Positions 36,827 through 45,217 of a stretch of DNA of 64,000 nt are shown here, piece by piece. The position numbers and the translations under genes were made by a program. Numbering within the stretch: position 1 is the stretch's first letter; each line of letters begins with the position of its first letter. A model generated the notes under the pieces. It searched no databases, was not told the origin of the DNA, and worked only from the letters and a program-made list of their open reading frames with translations. This DNA comes from Flavobacterium algicola. Its GTDB lineage: Bacteria; Bacteroidota; Bacteroidia; Flavobacteriales; Flavobacteriaceae. The stretch spans positions 434,001-498,000 of the forward strand of contig NZ_JAJTUT010000001.1 in NCBI RefSeq assembly GCF_022399565.1, written 5' to 3'.

Positions 36827-37528
36827 CTATTTATGCATTTCACACTCAAATAAATTTGAAAAATGCTTGACGATTTTATTTTTAACCTCTTGCTCATCTA
36901 CGTTATCAACATTCAGCTCTACATTCAAAGAGGTTACTGCTTTCCCTCTAATTCCGCAAGGGATAATATTATCAAAATAACCCAAATCGACATTTACATT
37001 TAGCGCAAAACCATGCATGGTCACCCAGCGAGAAGCCCGAACACCCATTGCACATATTTTACGAGCAAATGGAGTACCTACTCCCAACCAAACTCCAGTT
37101 TCACCTTCACTCCTACCACATTCCAATCCATATTCTTGCAAAGTCAAAATGATAGACTCTTCAAGCAATCGCAAGTATTTGTGTATATCTGTAAAGAAAT
37201 TTTCTAAGTCTAAAATAGGATATCCAACAATTTGACCTGGTCCATGATAAGTGATGTCTCCGCCTCGATTTATTTTATAAAAAGTCGCCCCTTTCGCTTC
37301 AAGTTGCTTCTCTGATAATAATAAATTTTCTAAATCTCCACTTTTACCTAGAGTGTAAACATGTGGATGCTCTACTAACAACAAATAATTGGGTGTTGGA
37401 ATGGCTGTCTCTTCTCTTCTATTTTTAATTTTTAAATCAACTACACTCTTAAATAACTCTTCTTGATATTCCCAAGCGGCTTTATAATCTAGACTTCCTA
37501 AATCTCTAAGTTGGACTGTTTTATTCAT
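36827..37528 (-). CDS. lipB: Octanoyl-[acyl carrier protein]:protein N-octanoyltransferase
   Basis: LipB transfers octanoyl from ACP to lipoyl domains, the first step of endogenous lipoate synthesis. The start is ATG 37526-37528 (MNKTVQLRDLG), 233 residues. Motifs are HVYTLGKSG, GGDITYHGPGQIVGYP, the catalytic Lys region ARKICAMGVR and the catalytic Cys in IIPCGIRGKAVTSL. It begins one base after the stop of the upstream lipoprotein gene, so the two are translationally coupled or at least co-transcribed. Confidence 0.96.
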   Translation of the reverse strand: MNKTVQLRDLGSLDYKAAWEYQEELFKSVVDLKIKNRREETAIPTPNYLLLVEHPHVYTLGKSGDLENLLLSEKQLEAKGATFYKINRGGDITYHGPGQIVGYPILDLENFFTDIHKYLRLLEESIILTLQEYGLECGRSEGETGVWLGVGTPFARKICAMGVRASRWVTMHGFALNVNVDLGYFDNIIPCGIRGKAVTSLNVELNVDNVDEQEVKNKIVKHFSNLFECEMHK

Positions 37529-37529
37529 A

Positions 37530-38288
37530 TTATTCAAGAACTACATTTAGATTAAGCTTTTCTGGATTCTCCATATAGTCTGAGAATGGGTAACGTAAGG
37601 TTATCGTTTTTCTGTCACTACTAAATAATGCATCTGGATTTGAAGTCGATTTTACTGGTTTAGGAAAATGGTATGATAGAGTATAAGTTGAAGATGCAAA
37701 AAGCATTTTAGACATCCCCACTGAATCAGCAGCTTTAGCACTTTCTTCAATAATTTCTACTCTACGATTGAAGGTTTTTCCATCATAAGCAAAACTAAGT
37801 TTTGAATTATTATTGCCGAACTTACCACCAAATGGACTTTCTGACGTTTCAGCTGTTTTGGATTTTTTTATGTCTTGCAATACAGCAAACCCCTCCATTA
37901 AATCTTGTAATTCTGCTACTTTGATAAAGGGAGATTTCATGCTCATGAAAAATTCTTTCTTTTCTGGATCAATTTTCATGTGCAAAATTGAATTTTCCAA
38001 ACCTTTCAACGCAGCTTGTCTTTCGGGACTTAATTTAGCAATGCTATCTTTTTTCTCTTCAAAAAATGTTTTGAAACTAATAACGGAATCCAGTACTTTC
38101 TTATCGCCTTTAATTCCCATTTTCTCTCCCATTTTGTCCGCACCCATTTCCATTAGTCCAGATGCATCCAATACCACTGAGAATTCTCCAGAACCATCCT
38201 CTTGTATATCAATGTTTTCCGTAAAATTACATGAGGCTAAAAATAAAATCGAAATAAGAAGTGCTGTCTTTTGAAAAAATTGTTTCAT
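37530..38288 (-). CDS. Lipoprotein of unknown function
   Basis: The 252-residue protein has a type II signal peptide with the lipobox LFLASC (Cys at about residue 20). It continues FTENIDIQEDGSGEFSVVLD. A mid-protein helical, Lys/Asp-rich segment (LDSVISFKTFFEEKKD) and a C-terminal beta-rich part (TYTLSYHFPKPVKS) follow. I do not recognise a characterised family. Similar proteins with a membrane-side D-x-x-G-SGE motif are common beside lipB in flavobacteria as far as I recall. It shares a transcript with lipB. Confidence 0.8.
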   Translation of the reverse strand: MKQFFQKTALLISILFLASCNFTENIDIQEDGSGEFSVVLDASGLMEMGADKMGEKMGIKGDKKVLDSVISFKTFFEEKKDSIAKLSPERQAALKGLENSILHMKIDPEKKEFFMSMKSPFIKVAELQDLMEGFAVLQDIKKSKTAETSESPFGGKFGNNNSKLSFAYDGKTFNRRVEIIEESAKAADSVGMSKMLFASSTYTLSYHFPKPVKSTSNPDALFSSDRKTITLRYPFSDYMENPEKLNLNVVLE

Positions 38289-38301
38289 TTGAAGTTTTTA
38301 T

Positions 38302-38309
38302 CAAAGATA
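38302..38309 (-). promoter_or_regulatory. Promoter -7 box for the lipoprotein-lipB unit
   Basis: The minus-strand box TATCTTTG lies 13 bp before the ATG at 38288, giving a very short leader. A TTG about 24 nt upstream is a weak -33 candidate. Confidence 0.55.
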
Positions 38310-38505
38310 CAAACTTTGAATAAATATGCAGTTCAACTACATGTTTTCGAAGAAAATCAACATTTAAATAACATTGCTTGGATTGAATAATGGTGATGAA
38401 TTGAATTTGACTGTTTTTATTAATAATCTTCTACGATGATGTGAATTGTGGAATGACTACAAATAATTTCGAATAATATTACTAAGTGAAAATTATAATA
38501 ATCTA

Positions 38506-39168
38506 CTAATACTCTTCTTTCTTTAAAACTTCGATATCTTCAATTATTCGATCCATTTCGATAGGAAGAGTACCATTATATACTCCACGAATACGGCGTT
38601 TACCATCAACGAGAATAAAATTTTCTGTGTGTAAAAAATCATTCAGTTTACCGTAGAACCCTATAGAATCACCAGCAAAATATTGCTTTTTTGCCAAGGT
38701 ATAAATTTCATTCTTATCGCCCGTAAGTAAATGCCATTTACCCGAAATGCACCCTTTTAAATCGGCATACTCTTTTAGTTGTTTTACGTTATCGATTTCA
38801 GGGCTTACCGTGTGAGACAGCAACAAAATTTGAGAATCTTGGACATATCTATCTTGTAGAATCTTCATATTATCAGTCATTCTTGGACAAATACTACCAC
38901 AACTAGTAAACATAAAATTAGCTACGTAAATTTTACCCGCTACAGTTTTTTCTGTTACCGTCTGACCATCTTGATTTGTAAAGGAAAAAGAAGGAATTGT
39001 ATGGATTTTTGAAAATGCATCACTGTCCTTTGCAATCCATTCGGGTGTAAATTCAGGTGAATTAAAAAATGGCATTCCTGTCTCTTCTTCTGTATGCTTT
39101 TTACAACTGCAAACGCAGATTAGGACCAAAATGGCCATTATTATTTTATTTTTTGACAACTTTTTCAT
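38506..39168 (-). CDS. SCO1/SenC-family lipoprotein
   Basis: The 220-residue protein has a lipoprotein signal (LVLICVCSC). Its thioredoxin-like fold carries the copper/thiol motif FTSCGSICPRM (C-x3-C) and a downstream histidine in LHTENFILVDG. SCO proteins insert copper into cytochrome oxidase CuA or act as thiol oxidoreductases. No oxidase genes are nearby. Its 5' end overlaps the MORN-repeat gene by 23 bp, and it is the last gene of the ECF-sigma locus. Confidence 0.88.
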   Translation of the reverse strand: MKKLSKNKIIMAILVLICVCSCKKHTEEETGMPFFNSPEFTPEWIAKDSDAFSKIHTIPSFSFTNQDGQTVTEKTVAGKIYVANFMFTSCGSICPRMTDNMKILQDRYVQDSQILLLSHTVSPEIDNVKQLKEYADLKGCISGKWHLLTGDKNEIYTLAKKQYFAGDSIGFYGKLNDFLHTENFILVDGKRRIRGVYNGTLPIEMDRIIEDIEVLKKEEY

Positions 39169-39760
39169 TAGGATTTTTACATAATTTGATTCCGATTAAG
39201 CCATATTTTTTACCTTTCTTAATCACATAATTGGCACGTACAGTACCATCTTCATACCACAATCTTTCGCTACCTTCTTCGTGTCCGTCTGTGTAATGAA
39301 ATTTCTTAAACAAATGACCTGTTTCGTACCATTCAAGTACCTCACCGTGAAATTCATCATTGTAAAAATGATACTTGTATCTGGGTTTTCCATTAGGCCA
39401 CCAATTTTGGTGTAAACCTTCTTTCTTATTCGCAATGTATAAACGCTCCTCGGCTAGTACTTTATTGTCATACCATTGCTTTTGAGTTCCCTCAAGCATA
39501 CCGTTTAAATAAGACTTTACAAATGCCGTATCCTTACTTGGATAAACCTCATATTGTTTTCCAGAATATTTCTCCTTATTAAAGTATAAGGTATCTTGCT
39601 TGAAGTTAAAACCGACCTCTGATGCTTTTCTATACACAGAAGGTGTATTTTGTGCTTGCCTTTGAGGTTCCTCTTCTTGATTTTGATTACAACCCATAAT
39701 AAATAGGGTTGCAATCAAAAAGAAGCTTGTTTTTATAAAAATTGTTTTTTTCAAAGTCAT
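39146..39760 (-). CDS. MORN/YwqK-type repeat lipoprotein
   Basis: The start is the ATG giving MTLKKTIFIKTS, about 204 residues. The frame is open three codons further to a TTG. A lipobox FIMGC follows a hydrophobic segment. From about residue 70 it has tandem repeats of roughly 22 residues with the pattern G..kxwyxnGxlxxexxYxdGkxxG, for example GLHQNWWPNGKPRYKYHFYN, then EVLEWYETGHL and GSERLWYEDG. These are typical of YwqK-type MORN repeat proteins, often mis-named antitoxins. It overlaps the SCO1 gene by 23 bp. Confidence 0.85.
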   Translation of the reverse strand: MTLKKTIFIKTSFFLIATLFIMGCNQNQEEEPQRQAQNTPSVYRKASEVGFNFKQDTLYFNKEKYSGKQYEVYPSKDTAFVKSYLNGMLEGTQKQWYDNKVLAEERLYIANKKEGLHQNWWPNGKPRYKYHFYNDEFHGEVLEWYETGHLFKKFHYTDGHEEGSERLWYEDGTVRANYVIKKGKKYGLIGIKLCKNPNEKVVKK

Positions 39761-39888
39761 TAAAGTCAATTACAAATTTACTTTACCCAATCAAAATAGT
39801 TTGTATGAACTATAATTATAGGTGTTTTAATTTATTGGATGCGAGAAAATTAATTGCAGTGCACCTAATAAATCATTACTAATTAAAA

Positions 39889-40644
39889 TTAATTAGAAAA
39901 TGTTCCTGCTGTACCGTAATATCCGTTTCCATTGATATAGGGATCTGTATTTGTGATGTGGTAATGATAAATTCCGTTTGGATAATCAACTGTTACGGCA
40001 GTATGACCGTGGTATACATCTAAGCCAGTTACGGCTGCACCATTTTCTTCAGGACCATAAACTGGGAAACCATCTAGTAAGAAACCCATCAATGCTTCTT
40101 TTCCTTTAGTTTGTGTTAAGTATAGAGGTTCTATGTGATAATGATACATACTGGTTGCTGTCGGGTGTCCCCAGTATTGATCAAAAGATTGAAATTCATC
40201 TGTCAATGGTTGGTTGGGACCTGCGTATTGGTTGAAAAGTGGAACTCCATTTATAGCAACACCAATAGCTGCAAGAGGTGTAGAAGCATGTGTTGTAGCA
40301 ACTACAGGATTTAATGGTATCTTAAAGGTATACGCATTTGTCAAGCTTATGGTATTTGGATTTTTTTTAAAGGTGTAATTTCCAAATGTAGTTGTTCCGC
40401 TAAAAGCTTCGTATTTATCATTTGTTGTCGGATAGTAAACACTTTTATGATCGGGCTGACCAGTAGTTTTGATTGTTACATATGTACCGTCTGTAGTGAT
40501 GCTAGTTGCTCCATAAATTTTTTGATAAACATCTGGCACTGTAGTGGTCGCAGTTGAAGTCTCTGCAGGATCATCAGAATTACTACAGTTAATTAATATA
40601 AATGCAGCAAAAAATGGAACGATTAAAAAAATAGATTTTCTCAT
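39889..40644 (-). CDS. YHYH-domain lipoprotein
   Basis: The product is 251 residues from ATG 40642-40644, with lipobox ILINC at about residue 18. The diagnostic YHYH motif occurs twice, as MYHYHIEP and IYHYHITN. They surround the blocks IGVAINGVPLFN and MGFLLDGFPVYGP. The family is named after this motif, and its biochemical role is not known. The histidines suggest metal binding (inference). It lies among SCO1-like and Spy-like genes downstream of an ECF sigma factor. Confidence 0.9.
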   Translation of the reverse strand: MRKSIFLIVPFFAAFILINCSNSDDPAETSTATTTVPDVYQKIYGATSITTDGTYVTIKTTGQPDHKSVYYPTTNDKYEAFSGTTTFGNYTFKKNPNTISLTNAYTFKIPLNPVVATTHASTPLAAIGVAINGVPLFNQYAGPNQPLTDEFQSFDQYWGHPTATSMYHYHIEPLYLTQTKGKEALMGFLLDGFPVYGPEENGAAVTGLDVYHGHTAVTVDYPNGIYHYHITNTDPYINGNGYYGTAGTFSN

Positions 40645-40801
40645 AATAAAAATTTGTTTTGTATAAATTAGACGAAGCAATTGTTGCTTTCATGCGCATG
40701 AATTATAAAAAAAATTAATTTTGATCTAGATAATTTTATTAGATGGTCGATTAATAGACCTAAAATATTCAAATTCAGTAATTAATAGTATATGAAGATT
40801 C

Positions 40802-41287
40802 TTAATTAGCAACTTTATTTGCCGCTTTATTTTGCATCCTGCGCTTTGAGAAAATCTTTCCTAGTTCTTTTACTAAGGCTCGAAAGTCTTCCTTTTGTTC
40901 TGGTGTATTGCAAATAGAATGGATCTTTTGAAAATGATCAAAGTGCTCTTTCTCTATTTTTATCTGGCTATCACCCAGTACGCGTACCAAACTATCCTTA
41001 ACCTTTTGATTAACTTGTGGTTCTAGTAACTGTGCAAATAAATTCTCTTTGGCTCCTCTAATATCTTGTTCTATTGCATCTATGTTACTTTTATGAACTA
41101 CAACCAGAGCATTTAAGGCTTCTTTTTGTTGATCATTAAAATGCAATTTCTCAATAATCATTTGTTTCGGGCCACCATCACGGCCACCAAATTCTTTTTG
41201 TTTTATAATTCTACAAAAAGCGATCATTCCTAAATTGAGAATAACCAGTACCAGTACTGAAATAGTTAATATCTTTACTTTACTCAT
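40802..41287 (-). CDS. Periplasmic Spy/CpxP-like heavy-metal-sensor family protein
   Basis: The 161-residue protein has one N-terminal membrane or signal segment (residues 5-24). The rest is almost entirely helical and charged, with the LTxxQ-like FNDQQKEALNALV pattern and a long coiled segment ending KIFSKRRMQNK. This matches small periplasmic chaperone/heavy-metal sensors (CpxP, Spy, CnrX-like). It is 2 bp downstream of the putative anti-sigma gene on the same strand. In CnrYXH-type systems such a protein senses metals for an ECF sigma factor, so a sensor role fits. Confidence 0.75.
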   Translation of the reverse strand: MSKVKILTISVLVLVILNLGMIAFCRIIKQKEFGGRDGGPKQMIIEKLHFNDQQKEALNALVVVHKSNIDAIEQDIRGAKENLFAQLLEPQVNQKVKDSLVRVLGDSQIKIEKEHFDHFQKIHSICNTPEQKEDFRALVKELGKIFSKRRMQNKAANKVAN

Positions 41288-41289
41288 AA

Positions 41290-41589
41290 TTATCTTAAAT
41301 AAAATTGATTAGAGTCTGAAAACGATGCTAAAAGCACTGTCTCTTCTAATTCTTCTTGCGCCTCTAATCCTTTATACATTACTTTGGCATTAATACTTGC
41401 CAAAATAACAATTGAAGCTGCAGCAAGCCAAACCCATTCTCTAGCTACATTTTTCTTAACATTTAACTTATTTTGTATTTTGAAATACAGGCCATCATCA
41501 GGCGTGACTTTTACGATTTGATTCGTACTGTCTATTACTTCGTTTATCCATTTATCTCTTTCCATATTCCTAAATTTCATATTCAACAT
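41290..41589 (-). CDS. Putative single-span anti-sigma factor
   Basis: The 99-residue protein has a cytoplasmic N-terminus (MERDKWINEVIDSTNQIVKV), one membrane helix (about residues 51-66) and a short outside tail. There is no zinc-binding HxxxCxxC motif. It lies between the ECF sigma gene (78 bp away) and the Spy-like gene (2 bp away). This is the order of CnrY-type anti-sigma factors, which are also short and zinc-free. The start could be any of three close ATGs (41589, 41580, 41565). The call rests on position and topology. Confidence 0.65.
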   Translation of the reverse strand: MLNMKFRNMERDKWINEVIDSTNQIVKVTPDDGLYFKIQNKLNVKKNVAREWVWLAAASIVILASINAKVMYKGLEAQEELEETVLLASFSDSNQFYLR

Positions 41590-41667
41590 TCTCCATTTCT
41601 ACAAAATCTCGACTGAGCATGATTTTGTTTATTAGTACTGTAGTATTATCTTAGACTACATTATTTT

Positions 41668-42213
41668 CTATTTCTTGCGGTACTCATCAAATTTATTACC
41701 TAATTTTTTCTTTAGATTGTCTTTGGCTCGAAAAAGCAAGGACTCAACAGATGAAATTGTCACTTCCATAATTACTGAAATTTCTGGATTACTTAAACCG
41801 TCTATTTTTGATAATATAAATACTGTTTTCTGATTCTCACTTAATTCATTTATCGTTTTAAAAAGCAATTTAGATTTTTCTTTATTTTCTAAAAGAATAC
41901 CAGGATGTTCAAAATCTGAAACATTCTGAAGTTCATATTCATTTTCTGAACGTTTTCCGAAGATAAAAAAACGTTTCTGACTTTTCTTATGCTTTAATAA
42001 ATCCAAACTCTTGTTAATTGCAATCCGATAAATCCAAGTTTTTAAAGAGGATTGGTTTTTAAAGGTATCTAGTGACTGATGCAATTGGATAAATACATCT
42101 TGAGTAATTTCCTCGGCATCTTCTGCATTTTGCACATAACTAAGCGCCACGTTATACACGAGTGATTTGTACTGTTCGTACATTTCTTTAAAAGTAGCAG
42201 CGTCAATAGCCAT
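41668..42213 (-). CDS. ECF-type RNA polymerase sigma factor
   Basis: The 181-residue protein has sigma-2 (YKSLVYNVALSYVQNAEDAEE, TQDVFIQLHQ, WIYRIAINKSLDLL) and sigma-4 (LSENQKTVFILSKIDGLSN, ISSVESLLFRAKDNLKK). No other domains are present. It is the first gene of a minus-strand group (sigma, anti-sigma, Spy-like, YHYH, MORN, SCO1), suggesting an envelope or metal-stress response. A promoter with a -7 box lies upstream at 42246-42253. Confidence 0.92.
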   Translation of the reverse strand: MAIDAATFKEMYEQYKSLVYNVALSYVQNAEDAEEITQDVFIQLHQSLDTFKNQSSLKTWIYRIAINKSLDLLKHKKSQKRFFIFGKRSENEYELQNVSDFEHPGILLENKEKSKLLFKTINELSENQKTVFILSKIDGLSNPEISVIMEVTISSVESLLFRAKDNLKKKLGNKFDEYRKK

Positions 42214-42245
42214 GAAAAATTTGTGCTAGTAATTTCTATCAAATT

Positions 42246-42278
42246 CAAATATAGAAGAATTTTGATGACATTTTGCAA
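42246..42278 (-). promoter_or_regulatory. Promoter of the ECF sigma gene
   Basis: On the minus strand TTG (42278-42276), a 22-nt spacer and TATATTTG (42253-42246) fit the housekeeping consensus. The box is 32 bp before the ATG. No different, autoregulatory ECF promoter could be recognised. Confidence 0.6.
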
Positions 42279-42376
42279 AGTCCACAAATAAGAGGAAGAT
42301 ACTTCAAGCGATTCACTTTTTTTGAAAGTGTCGTATTACTTTTCAATTTTTGAAAACAAACTATTACATTGGCAAC

Positions 42377-42415
42377 AAAAAAGTCGGAAAACGTACTACA
42401 GCTTTCCGACTTTTT
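42377..42415 (-). terminator. Terminator after the PL6 lyase gene
   Basis: AAAAAGTCGGAAA pairs with TTTCCGACTTTTT around a 12-base loop. It lies between the divergent sigma promoter region and the 3' end of the minus-strand lyase gene. Confidence 0.85.
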
Positions 42416-42459
42416 ATATTTACCCTTTCATTACAAAGTAATGACATCCTGCACAATGA

Positions 42460-44787
42460 CTACTTTGCCACGGTGCCAATATCTGTTCCATCAGTTGCTT
42501 TTCCTTTCAAGCCTGAAGTATCCATTAACTGATGAGTACCTTCTTTAAAATTAGGATTTATTTCCAGCGAATTTTCAATGTTATATTTTTGATCACCAGT
42601 TACAACTAGCTTATCTGTTTTATAGAAATCATTATTTATAATATTTACTGCCGGCTCCCCTACTACCAAATGCATTTCTACCGCTTTGGCATTGTTGAAA
42701 ATATTATTCTTTATATCAATTACTTGAACACCATACAAAGACACTGCCGCTTTGTATTTGTTCTTTGAGCCATAACCAACGTGGTCAAAAACATTATGAT
42801 CCATTTCTAAAAATGGTCCAAAAGTACTTTCATCTTGACCACCTCTATACAAACGCAGCGCTGCACCTTGCAAATCGGTAATGCTGTTGTTTTTCATAAT
42901 CAAATATTCAACATTGTAAGCTCCGATATCATCTGTCTCTGTATCTAATGCCGCTATATGGCCCGTAATATTTTTAAAAGTAGAGTTTTGAATGCTAATA
43001 GTGTCTGCAAAAGTTCCTTTTGAAACTCGTAGCACATCAAAAGAATGGTTTACTATAAAATTGGTAAAAGTACAGTTCTCTATAAATAGTTTATAGTTCT
43101 CAAGCATGGCATTTTTACTGGTACTTATAGCTGAATTACCCGCATAATCTGGTGATTTATCACCATCAAAAATAATATTTTCTAGCGATAAACTTCCTCC
43201 GTCTTGAATTTCAAAAGCCATCATTAGTTCAAATAAAATCGTCGCTTTGTCTTTCCCAACCGTTTTGAAGGTTAGAGGATGCGTAATTTCAACCGCTTTA
43301 GTCAATAAATATTCTCCACCATTTTCTAATTCTAGAATATCTCCAGCTTTGGAATTAACTGCTGCGTCATACAATGTATTGATTCCAGCAGGGACTTTGA
43401 TTGTTTTTCCAGAGTTTAAGGCTATAGTTCTATCTTTTTTTGAATACCATGAAACACCTGTATTTTCTTTAGTTGCAATATTTGGACTTATCACTACTTT
43501 GGTTTTAATGGCTTTCGATTCTGGAATTAAAAATCCTTGCTTGTTCTTTACTAAATTAATTTTTGCATTTTTAAAACCTGAAGGAATTGTTGTTTTTAAA
43601 TTTTCTCCAAGAATATTATTTTGAAACTTAATACCACTGATGTCATCATCTATTGTAAAAAGATCTGTTTTATGGTCATTATAAAAGATATTTCCTGATA
43701 GTTCAGAATTCCTAGGAGCCTGACTTCTTTCGGCGTCGCTACCCGCACACAATACGATATTGTCACAATTGATAAAAGTATTATTGTTTACCTTAGAATT
43801 AATCACTGGAACGTAACGATTTGGTGTTGAATTTGGAACACCATTCATCATTACAAATGCCCCTCTAAAACGAGAACCAGTTAGTCCAATGTGGTAATTA
43901 TTAATAACCGTTTGGGTTTCATTTATTACACGAACTCCGCCAGTACTTGGTTTTCCGTTTCCGATAAATACATTTCCGTCAACCATAGTTTCATTACCAT
44001 GGCGCATAGTCAAGGTTCCTGTACACTCAAAAAAGACATTGTACTTAAATACGTTTTGACAAGATTTGTTCGAAATAATTTCATGTTCTCCGTTGGTTCT
44101 ATCAAAGTAATTCGACTCTACTAGAGTTTTAGAATTTTCCAATGAACTATGACTAGTACCAATACGTAATGTTTCTCCACCATTATTCCCATAAGTTGGT
44201 CGTGGACCAAAATAATTGTGGTCTATTTTATGATTATTTTCGACACTCTCTTTTGTATCTAAGCCTACAATCATCGTAACACCCAAATTCTTTTTTCCTA
44301 TGATATGATTGTGGTCGATACGGTTATTTTTTCCGTAAATAGTGATCCAGTAATCTTGCATTTGACGTTCTGGATTATTGAAGTTATCAATTACACATTC
44401 AGTCAAACGAGAATTGTTTAGCATTTCGTTTCTGTTTTTTCGAAAAGAAATTACCGCATTGGTTGGCGTGTATCCATTCTTAAAAACCAATCCTTCTACA
44501 TGCAAATACTCTCCAGCCATTTGAAGATTGGATTTCCCTTCTAAGGTAACTTTACCTTTTTCTTCTACATTAAGTGTTATGGGTTGATCCTTTGTTCCCT
44601 TGCCTTCAAAAACTAGTTCTGTATTTTTCCAGACACCATTGGCCAATGTTATAGTTGTTCCTGGTTTAGCGTTTTTTACCGCCAAATTAAATTCCGCAAG
44701 GTTTGCTACCTTGACTTTTTTGTTGCTTTGCGCATTTGAGCATATCGAAAAGCAGATACATACAAGTAATAGATGAAAATTTTTCAT
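42460..44787 (-). CDS. Polysaccharide lyase family 6 (alginate-lyase type), two beta-helix domains
   Basis: The 775-residue protein has a signal peptide (1-19, ending CSNAQ). The N-terminal parallel beta-helix (about 25-420) has the PL6 catalytic neighbourhood NGEHEIISNKSC (Lys) and TLTMRHGNETM (Arg), with the GPRPTYGNNGGETLRIGTS groove. A second beta-helix (about 450-770) resembles the accessory domain of large PL6 enzymes. PL6 enzymes cleave alginate, often poly-MG or poly-G. It has no T9SS tail and no SusC/SusD neighbours, so it is probably periplasmic and not part of a local utilisation locus. Confidence 0.9.
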   Translation of the reverse strand: MKNFHLLLVCICFSICSNAQSNKKVKVANLAEFNLAVKNAKPGTTITLANGVWKNTELVFEGKGTKDQPITLNVEEKGKVTLEGKSNLQMAGEYLHVEGLVFKNGYTPTNAVISFRKNRNEMLNNSRLTECVIDNFNNPERQMQDYWITIYGKNNRIDHNHIIGKKNLGVTMIVGLDTKESVENNHKIDHNYFGPRPTYGNNGGETLRIGTSHSSLENSKTLVESNYFDRTNGEHEIISNKSCQNVFKYNVFFECTGTLTMRHGNETMVDGNVFIGNGKPSTGGVRVINETQTVINNYHIGLTGSRFRGAFVMMNGVPNSTPNRYVPVINSKVNNNTFINCDNIVLCAGSDAERSQAPRNSELSGNIFYNDHKTDLFTIDDDISGIKFQNNILGENLKTTIPSGFKNAKINLVKNKQGFLIPESKAIKTKVVISPNIATKENTGVSWYSKKDRTIALNSGKTIKVPAGINTLYDAAVNSKAGDILELENGGEYLLTKAVEITHPLTFKTVGKDKATILFELMMAFEIQDGGSLSLENIIFDGDKSPDYAGNSAISTSKNAMLENYKLFIENCTFTNFIVNHSFDVLRVSKGTFADTISIQNSTFKNITGHIAALDTETDDIGAYNVEYLIMKNNSITDLQGAALRLYRGGQDESTFGPFLEMDHNVFDHVGYGSKNKYKAAVSLYGVQVIDIKNNIFNNAKAVEMHLVVGEPAVNIINNDFYKTDKLVVTGDQKYNIENSLEINPNFKEGTHQLMDTSGLKGKATDGTDIGTVAK

Positions 44788-45020
44788 TGAAAATAATTTT
44801 GGTATAGTCGTTAGTTTGATTCACTACCAGAAACTTAGAGGTTATTTGGTTGTAAATTTCATCAAATATAATAAAAGAATAACTTACAAGAGTAGCCACA
44901 AATCGTTAAATCTAACATTTTGGAACAAACAGAAAATTTAAAACGATATTGTATGACATTGTGGGATATGAAACATTAATTTACTCTATGCTTTTAACTG
45001 AAAAACAAAATATACTAGTT

Positions 45021-45092
45021 TAGCCCCGGTAGAAGCGACATCCTTTTTTGCCTATTAAAGGCTAAAAAGATATAGCGAATAACGGGAGAGGT
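45021..45092. repeat. Intergenic modular repeat, copy 4
   Basis: The 5' arm is TAGCCCCGGTAGAAGCGACA and the 3' arm is GATATAGCGAATAACGGG. Between them is a short hairpin, TTTTTTGCCT-loop-AGGCTAAAAA. The whole element can fold on itself because the two arms are partly complementary. It ends 73 bp before the lysS -33 box. Confidence 0.8.
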
Positions 45093-45164
45093 TGTCTTTA
45101 AAATCAGAAATATTCTGCTCCTTGAAAAATAAACAATTAGGACTTCACTTTATAAGTTGAGGAT

Positions 45165-45196
45165 TTTGCAACTTTGCGACTTAAAAACTATCTTTG
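45165..45196 (+). promoter_or_regulatory. lysS promoter (TTTG-N20-TATCTTTG)
   Basis: TTTG at 45165-45168 and TATCTTTG at 45189-45196 are separated by 20 nt, an excellent Bacteroidota sigma-A promoter. The leader is about 15-20 nt to the ATG. Confidence 0.75.
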
Positions 45197-45217
45197 CGCT
45201 CTTAAAAATAGAATAAA

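Larger units (their letters stand above)
44788..45217. other. Divergent intergenic region, PL6 lyase / lysS
   Basis: It contains copy 4 of the modular repeat (45021-45092) and the lysS promoter (45165-45196). The 230 bp next to the lyase start hold no recognisable small gene, hairpin or -7 box. Confidence 0.5.

Noticed and set aside
39146..39760. Antitoxin of a toxin-antitoxin pair
   Set aside because: YwqK-type MORN proteins are often labelled this way, but this one is a lipoprotein and has no toxin partner; the SCO1-like gene beside it is not a toxin.
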